Positions 24,685 through 34,192 are shown, numbered from the stretch's first letter. The stretch: DNA of 64,000 nucleotides from Terribacillus sp. DMT04 (GCF_019056395.1 NZ_CP077639.1:398501-462500); one strand, 5' to 3'. The notes: generated by a model not told the origin, from the letters alone. A program made the numbers and translations.

Positions 24685-25155
24685 ATGAATCATCAATATT
24701 ATATAGATTATGCGTGCAAACTTGCTGCAGAGAATGTGAAAAGCGGAAAGGGTGGTCCGTTCGGAGCTGTAATTGTTCGAGGTGAACATATTATAGGTGA
24801 AGGGACCAACTTAGTCACAAGTATGCATGACCCGACAGCGCATGCGGAAATACAGGCAATACGTAATGCCACAAGCTTTGTCGGTCATTTTGAATTAGAG
24901 GATTGCATAATTTACTCGAGCTGCGAGCCTTGTCCGATGTGTTTAGGAGCAATTTATTGGGCGCGTCCAAAAGCATTATACTTTGCATATACAAAGAAAG
25001 ATGCTGCTGCAATTGGATTTGATGATGACTTTATTTATCAAGAAATCGATAAACCATACCAAGAGAGGAAAATTCATACGGCACAGCTAAAGGAGAGCGG
25101 TACAGCAAATCCGATGAGCGTGTGGATGGATAAAGAAGATAAAGTTGAGTATTAG
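24685..25155 (+). CDS. guaD: Guanine deaminase (cytidine deaminase superfamily)
   Basis: Converts guanine to xanthine and ammonia in purine salvage. The 156-residue length equals B. subtilis GuaD. Zinc ligands are His and the proton-shuttle Glu in THAE-type TAHAEIQAIR (near residue 53), and two cysteines in SSCEPCPMCLGAIYWARP (near 83-86). The C-terminal segment FIYQEIDKPYQER, characteristic of the domain-swapped bacterial GuaD, is present. The ATG has TTGGAGGAAA upstream. The frame is open further 5', but that part is non-coding and antisense to hxlR. It stands apart from other purine genes. Confidence 0.93.
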   Translation: MNHQYYIDYACKLAAENVKSGKGGPFGAVIVRGEHIIGEGTNLVTSMHDPTAHAEIQAIRNATSFVGHFELEDCIIYSSCEPCPMCLGAIYWARPKALYFAYTKKDAAAIGFDDDFIYQEIDKPYQERKIHTAQLKESGTANPMSVWMDKEDKVEY

Positions 25156-25161
25156 AAAAGG

Positions 25162-25184
25162 TGAACCCTGTTATACAGGGCTCA
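25162..25184. terminator. Bidirectional terminator between guaD and the MHYT protein gene
   Basis: CCCTG/CAGGG core extended by TGA/TCA, with T-rich flanks on both strands. Pairing is slightly better in the minus-strand RNA (G-U instead of A-C). Confidence 0.7.
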
Positions 25185-27231
25185 TCTCTTTTTTATGTGC
25201 TCTATTAAAAGCTTGCAAATAGGTGAGGAATTCACTTACTTGCAAGGGTTTGCTAAACATATAGCCTTGTGCATAGTCACACTTCAAATCTTGTACCCAA
25301 TTCAACTGTTCTTGACTTTCCACGCCTTCTGCCACAATAGTAAGTTCAAGTTTCTTCGCTAACGTCACAATAGAAGAGACGATTGCTTGGTCTTGAAAGT
25401 CTTCCGGCAGATTAGCAATGAAAGCACGGTCAATTTTAAGCGTGTCTACTGGAAGCTGCTTCAAGTAATTCAAACTATTGAATCCCTTTCCGAAGTCATC
25501 TAATGCAATGCGGATGCCAAGCTCTTTTAGTTCTCTGATGGTTTGTGCGGCGCCTTCGACATCTTGTATTGCCGTTTCTTCTGTTATTTCAATCTCTAGC
25601 CTGGATACATCAACTTCTGGATTTTCTCGCATTTGTTTACGGATAAAACTGACAAAGCGATTATTATAAAATTGCTGTGTACTTATGTTTACAGCCACAT
25701 GCAGATTGTGGAACGCTTTTTTGTTCATTTCGGCAAATACCAGCTCAATCATCTTTTTATCAAGAGCGACTATATCGCCGTTTTTCTCTGCCAATGGTAT
25801 AAATTGTGCAGGTGGAATTATACCGTGAACAGGGTGAATCCAGCGGCACAGAGCTTCCATCCCGTAGAGGCGATCGCCTGTACTTGCCATTTTAGGCTGG
25901 AAAAATACTTGAATTTCTCCATTAGCAATAGCGCTGCACAACTCTGATTCCAGTAGGAGCGGCTGCTTATTTTGTAACGTTTCATTAGCGAAGAATTTAT
26001 AATTCGATCGACCGTTTTCTTTTGCTAAGTACATGGCAATATCCGCGAAGCGCATTACTTCTTTGCTAGTTGTACCGTTGTCAGGGATTAACGCAACACC
26101 AACACTGGTGCTTACGCTCACTTTTCTTCCTTCTATAAAAAACGGTTCTTCCACACTTTGAATGATTTCGTGTGCGAGTTCAGTTGCATCTTCCTTCGTA
26201 GCTCCTGGATACAGCAAGGTAAATTCATCTCCGCCAAGCCGTGCAATTACGCTTTGTTTGGGCAGCATGCGCGACAGTCGCAATGTCACAAGCTGCAGCA
26301 GTTTATCACCGAACTTATGGCCGAGTGTGTCGTTGACGGCTTTAAATCGATCTAAATCCATGAAAAACAGCGCGGCTGTCTCATCTGTTCTATGCTCCAA
26401 GTAGTCACGAAGCTGTTGTTCGAAATAACGCCGGTTCGGTATCTTCGTCAATTCATCATGATTTGCGATATAGTTTAATTGATCTGCTTGTTTAGCCAGT
26501 TTCTGATCTGTAGTAGTAGAAACAAAAGCTAATACTTGGGTGAGCAGGATAACGAGCATCACACTAATGGCTAGATTAACGTTGTTTGGTGTGAAAATGG
26601 GCTCGGGAAGGATAGAGCTGCTGTTCACATGGACAACAGCAGCCTTCATTCCTGTATAATGCATACCGCAAATTGCAATACCCATTGTAATAGCGCTTGC
26701 TAACTTATAGAGATGCTGTGTCTGCTCCTTAGTGTGCTGGAAGTAGTGGAAAAGGAGCAAGGCGACACAAGATGCTATAATAGCAATCAATATAGATAAG
26801 TAGAAATATAATCTGTCGTGATGCATCATGCCATCCAGACGCATGGCCATCATGCCTATGTAATGCATACTTGTAATTGCAGCTCCCATACAGATACTGC
26901 CCGCTATAAGTCGCAATGCAGTGAGCCTAATAGAGGAGAGATAAAAGGCGATTGAGGTGCCCAGAAACGCAAAAATCACGGACAAAGTGACCATTCCTGG
27001 GTCATATGTAACTTCTGTCGGCAATTTATAAGCCAGCATGGAAAGAAAATGCATGGACCAGATACCGAGTGCCATCAAAAGCGAGCTAGATAGGAACCAA
27101 TAAGATTTTCGCCAGCCGGTAGTCCGATTTATTCTGGAACACATATCTAAAGCGATATAGGATGAAAGAATAGCAATAATAATGGATACGATGACAAAAG
27201 TGACGTTATAAGTCCCGGTGATTTCTTGCAT
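25171..27231 (-). CDS. MHYT-GGDEF-EAL membrane cyclic-di-GMP protein
   Basis: A 686-residue signalling protein. The N-terminal MHYT sensor (about residues 1-235) has seven helices with the repeated motifs SMHFLSM, SMHYIGM and GMHYTGM, proposed to bind copper and sense gases such as O2, CO or NO. The GGDEF domain (about 255-415) retains the cyclase loop RLGGDEF. The EAL domain (about 430-680) has MEALCRW, EITEE and DDFGKGFNSL, so the phosphodiesterase side also looks intact. Either activity may dominate in vivo. The stop codon lies within the terminator hairpin shared with guaD. Confidence 0.94.
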   Translation of the reverse strand: MQEITGTYNVTFVIVSIIIAILSSYIALDMCSRINRTTGWRKSYWFLSSSLLMALGIWSMHFLSMLAYKLPTEVTYDPGMVTLSVIFAFLGTSIAFYLSSIRLTALRLIAGSICMGAAITSMHYIGMMAMRLDGMMHHDRLYFYLSILIAIIASCVALLLFHYFQHTKEQTQHLYKLASAITMGIAICGMHYTGMKAAVVHVNSSSILPEPIFTPNNVNLAISVMLVILLTQVLAFVSTTTDQKLAKQADQLNYIANHDELTKIPNRRYFEQQLRDYLEHRTDETAALFFMDLDRFKAVNDTLGHKFGDKLLQLVTLRLSRMLPKQSVIARLGGDEFTLLYPGATKEDATELAHEIIQSVEEPFFIEGRKVSVSTSVGVALIPDNGTTSKEVMRFADIAMYLAKENGRSNYKFFANETLQNKQPLLLESELCSAIANGEIQVFFQPKMASTGDRLYGMEALCRWIHPVHGIIPPAQFIPLAEKNGDIVALDKKMIELVFAEMNKKAFHNLHVAVNISTQQFYNNRFVSFIRKQMRENPEVDVSRLEIEITEETAIQDVEGAAQTIRELKELGIRIALDDFGKGFNSLNYLKQLPVDTLKIDRAFIANLPEDFQDQAIVSSIVTLAKKLELTIVAEGVESQEQLNWVQDLKCDYAQGYMFSKPLQVSEFLTYLQAFNRAHKKEMSPV

Positions 27232-27361
27232 GAAGTTCCTCCAAGTTGTTAGGTAGTTCTATAGTCTTAGGAGTATTGTATACCCAAGGGGAGAAAAAGC
27301 AAACCAATATTTGGTGTAATTATAGTAAATTAACGTCTTTGTAAAATGGGAGGACTAGAAA

Positions 27362-28366
27362 GTGCGGAATGACTTTATATACGACGTCATCATTATTGGC
27401 GGCGGAACGACAGGATTGTATGCATCTTTTTATACAAACTTGCGCAAGATGACGACTTTACTGATTGAAGCGACAGCAGAATTTGGCGGAAAAGTAGCCC
27501 AGTTTTATCCAGAGAAGCATATTTATGATGTTGGCGCTTATCCTGCTGCTACAGGGGAGGAGATGGTTGCCCAGCTGCTGGAACAAAGCAGAAAAGCAAA
27601 ACCGGAAATCGTAACAGGTGAATTTGTTGAACATATCAAAAAGCGAAGTGACGGTATATTTGAATTAATGACAACGCAAGGTACACTGTACATGACGAGG
27701 ACAGTAATCCTTACTTGCGGGATGGGAACATACCAAATGAAGCCCCTTCCGCTTGAAGAAGCTTCCCTATATGAAGGGAAAAATCTTCATTATTACTTGA
27801 AGTCATCTGAAAACTTCCGGAATCAGCGTGTTGTCGTATATGCAGCAAACCGTACAGGAATTGACTGGGCGATGGCATTGGAGAAGACAGCAAAAGAAGT
27901 CACACTGCTGAATCAGCGTGATTATTTTCTCTATACGCCTCCGCAAGTAATGGAAGCATTAGCGGAAACATCGATTAAGGTCAAATACAACCATAATGTA
28001 ACGAAGCTGTTGGGGAATAAGCAAGGGTTGCACACACTGCTAGTAGAAAAAGATGGAATAGAAACGATGCTGCAAGTGGATGCGCTGCTATATTATGAAA
28101 ATGTAAATCTTACACAAACACCCTTTGATAATTGGGGGATTGAGACGGACAAGCACAAAGTTATCGTTGATTATGAGATGGCGACAAGCATACCTGGCAT
28201 ATATGCGGCGGGAGACGCTGTGCATTATCCGAAAAAAAATATGCTTATTGCTACAGGATTTGCTGAAACGATCACAGCAGTTAATAGTGCAAAACAATAC
28301 TTAGATCCTTCTGCAAGTGCACAAGTATATAGTACAATTGAATACCAAAAAAATAGAGGCAGGTAA
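27362..28366 (+). CDS. Ferredoxin-NADP reductase-like flavoprotein with degenerate NADPH site
   Basis: A 334-residue thioredoxin-reductase-type flavoprotein most similar to the Bacillus ferredoxin/flavodoxin-NADP+ reductase YumC/YcgT. The FAD Rossmann motif VIIIGGGTTGLYASFY is intact, as are PEKHIYDVGAYPA, the mid-region EGKNLHYY, and the C-terminal IYAAGDAVHYPKK. The second Rossmann loop, normally GGGDSAVDWA, here reads VYAANRTGIDWA and lacks all the glycines that hold the NADPH pyrophosphate. No CxxC is present. I infer altered or lost NADPH use. The start is GTG with GGGAGG eight bases before. Confidence 0.85.
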   Translation: MRNDFIYDVIIIGGGTTGLYASFYTNLRKMTTLLIEATAEFGGKVAQFYPEKHIYDVGAYPAATGEEMVAQLLEQSRKAKPEIVTGEFVEHIKKRSDGIFELMTTQGTLYMTRTVILTCGMGTYQMKPLPLEEASLYEGKNLHYYLKSSENFRNQRVVVYAANRTGIDWAMALEKTAKEVTLLNQRDYFLYTPPQVMEALAETSIKVKYNHNVTKLLGNKQGLHTLLVEKDGIETMLQVDALLYYENVNLTQTPFDNWGIETDKHKVIVDYEMATSIPGIYAAGDAVHYPKKNMLIATGFAETITAVNSAKQYLDPSASAQVYSTIEYQKNRGR

Positions 28367-28394
28367 GCGATACTGCTTAATATATGGGAGATTT

Positions 28395-28437
28395 AAAAGC
28401 AGGAGGCACTTAAGATATAGTGGTGCCTCCTGCTTTT
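28395..28437. terminator. Bidirectional terminator
   Basis: Fifteen-base perfect stem AAAAGCAGGAGGCAC/GTGCCTCCTGCTTTT (28395-28409/28423-28437) between convergent genes. Confidence 0.9.
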
Positions 28438-28475
28438 ATGTATCAAGTTCTTTCAGCAATGCTCTGGATATGCTT

Positions 28476-29324
28476 TTAATTCTGCAGTATTTCCCGCTCA
28501 AGCATGGTTGCAACACCATTTTCTTCGTTAGTTTCTGTCGTGTAGTCACACGCTTCTTTCACTTCGTCTGTTGCATTGCCCATTGCAACCTTGGTACCTG
28601 CGACCTCCAGCATCGGCAAGTCATTCATACTGTCTCCAACAGCAATAATATCTTCTGTTTTGATGTCTAATTTTTTCGCGAGTTTCTTCAGCGCATACCC
28701 TTTTGAGGCTTGGCCAGCCACAATCTCCAGATTAAAGTCAGCGGAAGAGTAGAGATTTAAATCATTCTTGCCTAATGTATCTGCTGCTACACGTCTCCTT
28801 TCTTCATCAAAACTGACAATTGTTATTTTGTAGATGTTTTTTTCTTCTTGGAAGACCTGCATATAGTCATCGATTTCCTTTATATTCGCTTGACCTAGCT
28901 GTCGCTCTTTTGCATTTCTCATTTCTTCTTGGTCTGCTTGTTGGACGATATCCATTTCATCTTCGAGCAGCTGCTTCGCATTGGAAGTAATGAATATTTC
29001 CTTATCTGTAACTATTTCAAAATAGTAATTCTCTTCGGCTAACCAACGAGTAATTTCTTTTGCATAAATCGACTTAAGCGGCAGGGGAAGAGTTAGGCTT
29101 CCGTCTGGATCATATGTCGTTGCACCATTTGCACCGATAATCCAAACAGACAAGTCTTGATTCTGGAAAAGGCGCTGCACATCAAATTGTGCTCTCCCTG
29201 TTGCAATGACAATTTGTGCACCTTTTTCTTGGGCCTTCTTGACAGCATCTGCATGAATCGTTGATATTGTATAGTTGTTATTAAGAAACGTTCCATCTAG
29301 GTCTATTGCTACTATTTTTTGCAT
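28476..29324 (-). CDS. Cof-type HAD-IIB family hydrolase
   Basis: A 282-residue phosphatase paralogous to the one at 15093-15989. Motif I is IDLDGTFLN, motif II VIATGR, motif III the Lys in ASKGYALKKL, and motif IV VGDSMNDLPMLEVAGTKVAM; the C2B cap lies between about residues 85 and 190. The C-terminal ETNEENGVATML is shared with the YcsE/YwtE group. It stands alone, convergent with the flavoprotein gene. Substrate is unassigned for the same reason as its paralogue: family members overlap in vitro. Confidence 0.9.
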   Translation of the reverse strand: MQKIVAIDLDGTFLNNNYTISTIHADAVKKAQEKGAQIVIATGRAQFDVQRLFQNQDLSVWIIGANGATTYDPDGSLTLPLPLKSIYAKEITRWLAEENYYFEIVTDKEIFITSNAKQLLEDEMDIVQQADQEEMRNAKERQLGQANIKEIDDYMQVFQEEKNIYKITIVSFDEERRRVAADTLGKNDLNLYSSADFNLEIVAGQASKGYALKKLAKKLDIKTEDIIAVGDSMNDLPMLEVAGTKVAMGNATDEVKEACDYTTETNEENGVATMLEREILQN

Positions 29325-29480
29325 AAGTGTATGCTCCTTTTTTCCTTTTTGTTATCAGTTCCCTTAATCTAGCAGGATGTAAACTGACGAAATTAGGGTA
29401 GTGAAGTATAATAAGATAGAAAGCCGCCCACAATTTTAACAATACATATATAGAAGGTTTTACCTAATGGAGGGAAAAGA

Positions 29481-30443
29481 ATGGCTGCAAAATTACTATC
29501 TGTAATTGTGCCTTCGTACAATGAAGCTGACAATGTGGAGCTTTTTTATGAAGAACTTACAAAAGAATTACAATATTCTTCTTATAACTGTGAGGTAATT
29601 TATGTAGATGATGGAAGCTCGGATACGACACTGCTGGAGCTGAAAGAGTTGGCGGATCAGCATTATAACGTGCATTACCTGTCATTTACGAGAAATTTCG
29701 GAAAAGAAGCAGCTATATTGGCGGGATTTCAGCATGCGAAAGGTGATTGTGCAGTTGTTATTGATGCCGATTTACAACATCCCGTTGCCCTGCTGCATGA
29801 CTTGCTGGAGGGCTTTGAAGAAGGATATGACCAAGTAATTGCAAGGAGAAACAGAAAGGGAGAAAGCATACCGCGCAAATTGCTTTCTACTTTGTATTAT
29901 CAGGTTATGAACAAGTTCATCGATGTTCGGATACAAAATGGCGTTGGTGATTTTCGATTGCTCAGCAGAAGAGCAATTGATGCACTGTTGATTCTAAGTG
30001 AAGGCAATCGTTTTTCCAAGGGGCTGTTCTCTTGGATTGGATTTGAACAGAAAACAGTTTATTACGATAACGTAACCCGTCAAAATGGAGAGTCCAAATG
30101 GTCAATTGGAAAATTAATCAATTATGGTATTGATGGTGTTGTGTCGTTTAATACAAAGCCGCTTCGTTTGTGCTTATATGCGGGATTTATTGTATTGTTC
30201 CTTTCTATCGCTTATATTTTGTACACATTTGTTGAAGTACTCATAAGAGGAGTTATTACACCTGGATACTTTACACTCATTACGGCTATTCTCTTCCTCG
30301 GAGGCGTTCAGCTTGTAAGTTTAGGTGTGATTGGAGAATACATCGGCCGTATCTATAATGAAACAAAGCGCAGACCGCACTATTTGATAAAAGATACAAA
30401 TATTGAGGAAATGAAACATTATGAAAAAAATATGGAAGCTTGA
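29481..30443 (+). CDS. csbB: Polyprenyl-phosphate glycosyltransferase CsbB-like (GT2)
   Basis: Family 2 enzyme, 320 residues, that should load a sugar (GlcNAc in B. subtilis CsbB) onto undecaprenyl phosphate at the inner membrane face. The catalytic domain has SVIVPSYNEADNVE, VDDGSSDTT, the metal motif IDADLQHP and NGVGDFRLLSRRA. Two C-terminal helices (about residues 232-255 and 268-290) place it in the membrane. It overlaps gtcA by 23 bases and is followed by yfhO, reproducing the CsbB-GtcA-YfhO set shown in B. subtilis to glycosylate lipoteichoic acid. The ATG has TGGAGGGAAA upstream. B. subtilis csbB is SigB/SigX-controlled; I do not see a clear SigB promoter here. Confidence 0.9.
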   Translation: MAAKLLSVIVPSYNEADNVELFYEELTKELQYSSYNCEVIYVDDGSSDTTLLELKELADQHYNVHYLSFTRNFGKEAAILAGFQHAKGDCAVVIDADLQHPVALLHDLLEGFEEGYDQVIARRNRKGESIPRKLLSTLYYQVMNKFIDVRIQNGVGDFRLLSRRAIDALLILSEGNRFSKGLFSWIGFEQKTVYYDNVTRQNGESKWSIGKLINYGIDGVVSFNTKPLRLCLYAGFIVLFLSIAYILYTFVEVLIRGVITPGYFTLITAILFLGGVQLVSLGVIGEYIGRIYNETKRRPHYLIKDTNIEEMKHYEKNMEA

Positions 30444-30825
30444 ATTCCCCCGATTTGTCATTGTTGGGGTACTTAATACAATTTGTTATTACCTCGTTTA
30501 TCTGCTGTTTTATCAAGCAGCAGATGTTTTTTATCTTCTGTCTCATTGGATTGGCGTCATTTTAAGTATGATTTTCTCATTCTTTTTAAATAGTTATTTC
30601 ACGTATGGGGTACGACCGACTTGGCGTAAGTTTTTCCAGTTTCCTTTAACACAGGCAGTCAATATAGCAGTCTCCTCTGTTCTTGTGTCTTTATTTATTG
30701 AGGTTTTAGGCTGGAGCGGGACAGTGGCTCCAATTGCAGCTGTCTTTATTACGGTGCCCATCACGTTTATTATCACAAGTAAAATTATGAAGAATGGACG
30801 TGAGGATGTGACACATGAAGCGTAG
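30421..30825 (+). CDS. gtcA: GtrA family flippase-like protein GtcA
   Basis: A 134-residue membrane protein of the GtrA/GtcA family with four helices (about residues 11-30, 37-58, 75-97, 100-120). The conserved start FPRFVIVGVLNTICYYLVY and the FFLNSYFTYGV motif at the end of helix 2 are present. Family members are thought to flip sugar-loaded undecaprenyl phosphate across the membrane. The gene starts inside csbB (23-base overlap) and ends inside yfhO (11-base overlap), so the three products are almost certainly made together. In B. subtilis gtcA is not next to csbB-yfhO, so the compact cluster makes the functional link clearer. Confidence 0.9.
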   Translation: MKKIWKLEFPRFVIVGVLNTICYYLVYLLFYQAADVFYLLSHWIGVILSMIFSFFLNSYFTYGVRPTWRKFFQFPLTQAVNIAVSSVLVSLFIEVLGWSGTVAPIAAVFITVPITFIITSKIMKNGREDVTHEA

Positions 30826-33427
30826 AGGCAAAGTTGTGCTGCTTATCTTAGCAGCGCTGATTTTTTCAATCGCTGTACATATGCACTTTATCAGTGAATA
30901 CTTCGACGGTCGTTTTATGCTCGGACCTAACGATGGAATGGCGCAAATGCTGCCATTCAAGCAGCATTTATATGAGCAATACACACAGGGGAATTTCTTT
31001 TATTCCTTTTCATTCGGACTTGGCGGCGGTATTTATAGTCAGCTCGCGTATTATTTCTCGACGAGTATCGTGTACCTGCTTACCTTGCTGTCGATTAAAG
31101 GACTGGAGTTAGCCGGTGTCATTGGCAGCCCGGATGTTATTACTTGGGCAAGAGCAATTTTGCCAGTAAGCATTATCCGGCTTGCGGCAGCATTGCTTCT
31201 TGCAGTCGGTGTGTTTCGCTATTTGCGTATTCCATATGTGCCTGCATTCATTGGGGCTTGTTTTTATGCAGGGAGTGCCATTTACTTTCGGCATGTTGTG
31301 TATTGGGAGTTTTTCGCCAATGCTTTTCTTTGGCTGCCGCTGCTTGTATTAGGCGCAGAGAAAATCATTCGGGAGCGGAAACCGTATTGGATGATTGCTG
31401 CAGTAGCACTGTCTGTTTTTGATAATTTTTATTTCTCTTACATAAGCTTTTTGTTTATCGGAATTTATGTGATTGCCAGATGGTTGATCAAGCTTTCTGA
31501 CCATGAAGTGCCAATCAGAACACAATTACTTTACTTTGTTCCTGCAGTCATTCTCGGGTTTGGGATTGGTGCTATTTCATTCGTGCCGGCAGTATATGCT
31601 TTCTTAAACAACTATCGGCCAGCCTTTGAAGATGTAATTCCTTTCTATGAGAATGAAGACAATATCTTGTTCACTAGCCGAACGCTATTTGTACCTGTTT
31701 TGTTTGTTTTACTAGTTTGTACAGTTGGATTTTATAAAAATAAGTTGTTTCGTTTATTTGCTTTATTAAGCATCTTGTTCATTTTCTTCCAAGGCAGTCC
31801 TCGGATCGCCAGTATTTTTAATGGCTTTTCTGCACCGCAATACCGTTTTGAGTATTTATCTATGTTTGTCATTGCGGGAACGATTGCCGTCGGGATAACA
31901 TTATTAACTAAAGTGAAGAAATGGCATTTACTATTTGCGATTGGTCTTGTTATCTTGCTCTATAGCCTCTATCTCCGTCATGACTTGACGTTAGAATGGG
32001 GAGATGATTGGGCAAAACAAGTTTGGACTGGTGTGGTACTAGTCCTGCTGGCTTTTCTATTGTATGCATGTAAACGGAAGCCCGTCATATTAGGGCTATG
32101 TATGGTGGTAGTCTTTGCAACCTATGTCCCGCTGATTAATGCACATCAAGAGGAGCAGCTTACGAACGCTGGTAATGTAGAGACTTCTACTTTGACGTAT
32201 TTGAAGAGTGATAAATATGCTAATAAAGAACAGCAGGAATTGATAAGAGAGGTATTGGACTCAGATGATCGTTTCACTAGGCTGGAGTGGAAGACAGATA
32301 ATCGAAACAATACAAATCTCGTGCAAGGATTTCCTGGCGTGAGCATTTATTCAAGCATCCTGAATAAGGAGCTGCTGTTTTTCTATTATTACGATATGAA
32401 TATTGATATGAAGCGGGAAAGTGTTAGTCGCATCTCTGGATTTGGCAGCAGAGCCAACTTGTACAGCTTGCTTAATGGAAAATATATCATGTACGATAAA
32501 CGGGAACCGATAGAAGCACCATATGGTTTTACCCTATATATAGAGAGTGATCGTTATGTTGTCTATCGTAATGAGAATTTACTTCCATTTGCAAAAGTGG
32601 CGGACGATGTGTTGACGGAAGAAACGTTAGTAAATTACACGCCGCTTGAAAGAGAACGAGCCATGCTAGATGGAATCATCCTTGCTGATGGGGAATCTAC
32701 TTCACAAGCTGCGTCACTTCCAGATCTGATGAACAAGGTTTCCATACAGGCAGTGGGTGGCTCTTATCAAAATGGTCAGCTGCAAGTAGAGCAAGAGGAA
32801 GGCGGCTTAAACTTGCAGCTTGACGGAGAGTTACCGCAAACAGGCGACTATTATCTTAGTTTTTATTTGAAAAATAATGATCCTGCTGCACCATTATTTG
32901 ATCTGACTGTGAATGAGTTTCAAACAGATAGAAAATCAAGACAATCTATTTACCGAACAAAAGTGAATGAATTAACAATTCGAGTAAAAGCAGCAGATAC
33001 AATCCGCATACGTTTGCCAAAAGGCAGTTACAATCTGGAAGACTTACACTTACAGCATGAGGATTATCAGAAGCTTGAGAATTCCGTCACAGAAGCTGAG
33101 GATATTCCGTTTTCCATTGGTCATAATCAAGTCACTGTAGATTATACAAACGAGCAGGAAGGCAGTTATATGAAAATACCGGTTCCATATGAAAAAGGAT
33201 GGCAAGTGTCAGTGAATGGAGAAGAACAAGAACTGCAGAAAGCAGATTATGCATTTCTTGGTGTAAAGCTGCAGACTGGAGATAATCATATTGTGTTTAC
33301 CTACCGGCCGCCTTATTGGAATTTGGTATTAGCTCTTTGTATCGGAAGTTTGCTTTTCTCAGTAGGCTGGGCAGTCTTTTTGCGAAAACGTCATATGGCG
33401 GGTGAAAAAGATGAAAAAGAAGCATAG
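30815..33427 (+). CDS. yfhO: YfhO family GT-C glycosyltransferase
   Basis: An 870-residue integral membrane protein with an N-terminal hydrophobic region of about twelve helices (residues 1-430). A large extracellular domain (about 440-830) follows, and a last helix near 845-862 precedes a basic tail. GPNDGMAQMLPF in the first extracellular loop carries the acidic residue expected of GT-C catalytic loops. B. subtilis YfhO transfers GlcNAc from the lipid carrier to lipoteichoic acid outside the cell, and the order csbB-gtcA-yfhO here matches that pathway. It overlaps gtcA by 11 bases. The length is close to the 861 residues of B. subtilis YfhO. Confidence 0.9.
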   Translation: MKRRGKVVLLILAALIFSIAVHMHFISEYFDGRFMLGPNDGMAQMLPFKQHLYEQYTQGNFFYSFSFGLGGGIYSQLAYYFSTSIVYLLTLLSIKGLELAGVIGSPDVITWARAILPVSIIRLAAALLLAVGVFRYLRIPYVPAFIGACFYAGSAIYFRHVVYWEFFANAFLWLPLLVLGAEKIIRERKPYWMIAAVALSVFDNFYFSYISFLFIGIYVIARWLIKLSDHEVPIRTQLLYFVPAVILGFGIGAISFVPAVYAFLNNYRPAFEDVIPFYENEDNILFTSRTLFVPVLFVLLVCTVGFYKNKLFRLFALLSILFIFFQGSPRIASIFNGFSAPQYRFEYLSMFVIAGTIAVGITLLTKVKKWHLLFAIGLVILLYSLYLRHDLTLEWGDDWAKQVWTGVVLVLLAFLLYACKRKPVILGLCMVVVFATYVPLINAHQEEQLTNAGNVETSTLTYLKSDKYANKEQQELIREVLDSDDRFTRLEWKTDNRNNTNLVQGFPGVSIYSSILNKELLFFYYYDMNIDMKRESVSRISGFGSRANLYSLLNGKYIMYDKREPIEAPYGFTLYIESDRYVVYRNENLLPFAKVADDVLTEETLVNYTPLERERAMLDGIILADGESTSQAASLPDLMNKVSIQAVGGSYQNGQLQVEQEEGGLNLQLDGELPQTGDYYLSFYLKNNDPAAPLFDLTVNEFQTDRKSRQSIYRTKVNELTIRVKAADTIRIRLPKGSYNLEDLHLQHEDYQKLENSVTEAEDIPFSIGHNQVTVDYTNEQEGSYMKIPVPYEKGWQVSVNGEEQELQKADYAFLGVKLQTGDNHIVFTYRPPYWNLVLALCIGSLLFSVGWAVFLRKRHMAGEKDEKEA

Positions 33428-34061
33428 AAGAAAACCGCACAATTTATTGTCGGCATTTCGTACGGTAGTCGTCGTTGGTCTAGGCTTATTTTTCTTGTTG
33501 TTTGTCATATCTATTCTGGTAGAAGAAGACGATGGACAGGAACAACAGACAGGAAGAGCACTTTCAAAGAGTGCTTTACAATATCGGGATGTTATTTATG
33601 AAGAATTAGCCAAGTCAGAACAGGAATCACTTGCTCCGCTTGTTCTTTCCGTCATGATGCAAGAGTCGGGGGGCAGAGGAGATGATCCGATGCAAGCTTC
33701 CGAAAGCAAATGCGGGGAGATTGGCTGTATTGAGGATGCTAGTGAGTCTATTGCTTATGGCGTCTCCCATTTTGTCGATGTATTAGAAGCAGCAGATGGT
33801 AAGACAGACGTTGCAGTGCAAGCTTATAATTTTGGACCTGGGTTCATTGATTTTGTCGAAGCGAATGGCGGTACATTTAACAAGGACTTAGCCATTCGAT
33901 TCTCCCAAGAACAGTTTGAGCAGGTCGACAATCCAGAAATCTATCGCTGTATACGCCCAGAATCAGAAGAACTTGATGCCTGCTATGGTGATATTCAATA
34001 CGTGGAAGCTGTATACAGTTATCTGCCAGCTGCCGAAGCGGCTTATGAAGCGAATAAATGA
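33411..34061 (+). CDS. Lysozyme-like peptidoglycan hydrolase, membrane anchored
   Basis: A 216-residue protein with a basic N terminus, one membrane helix (about residues 14-36) and an extracellular lysozyme-like domain (about 60-210). The domain has the catalytic glutamate in SVMMQESGG and the supporting motifs YGVSHFVDVL and VQAYNFGPGFI. It resembles the CwlT/Tn916 Orf14 N-terminal muramidase family. Two cysteine pairs (KCGEIGC and RCIRP...ACYG) suggest disulfides outside the cell. It overlaps the end of yfhO by 17 bases, linking wall hydrolysis to the teichoic-acid cluster. A GTG three codons earlier is possible; ATG 33411 has better spacing to GGCGGG. Confidence 0.85.
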   Translation: MKKKHRRKPHNLLSAFRTVVVVGLGLFFLLFVISILVEEDDGQEQQTGRALSKSALQYRDVIYEELAKSEQESLAPLVLSVMMQESGGRGDDPMQASESKCGEIGCIEDASESIAYGVSHFVDVLEAADGKTDVAVQAYNFGPGFIDFVEANGGTFNKDLAIRFSQEQFEQVDNPEIYRCIRPESEELDACYGDIQYVEAVYSYLPAAEAAYEANK

Positions 34062-34082
34062 AGTATCTTTCAAAGTATATAA

Positions 34083-34135
34083 AAATCCAACCAATGCGGG
34101 TCTTTTCTGAATAACAGCATTGGTTGGATTTTTTT
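34083..34135 (+). terminator. Terminator of the csbB-gtcA-yfhO-lysozyme operon
   Basis: Fifteen-base perfect stem AAATCCAACCAATGC/GCATTGGTTGGATTT (34083-34097/34117-34131) with T-run. Confidence 0.92.
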
Positions 34136-34192
34136 GTTCGGCAGCTTACTTAACAGCCTGCTTTATATGGAGTTTAGAAGGGAAAGCGTGCA

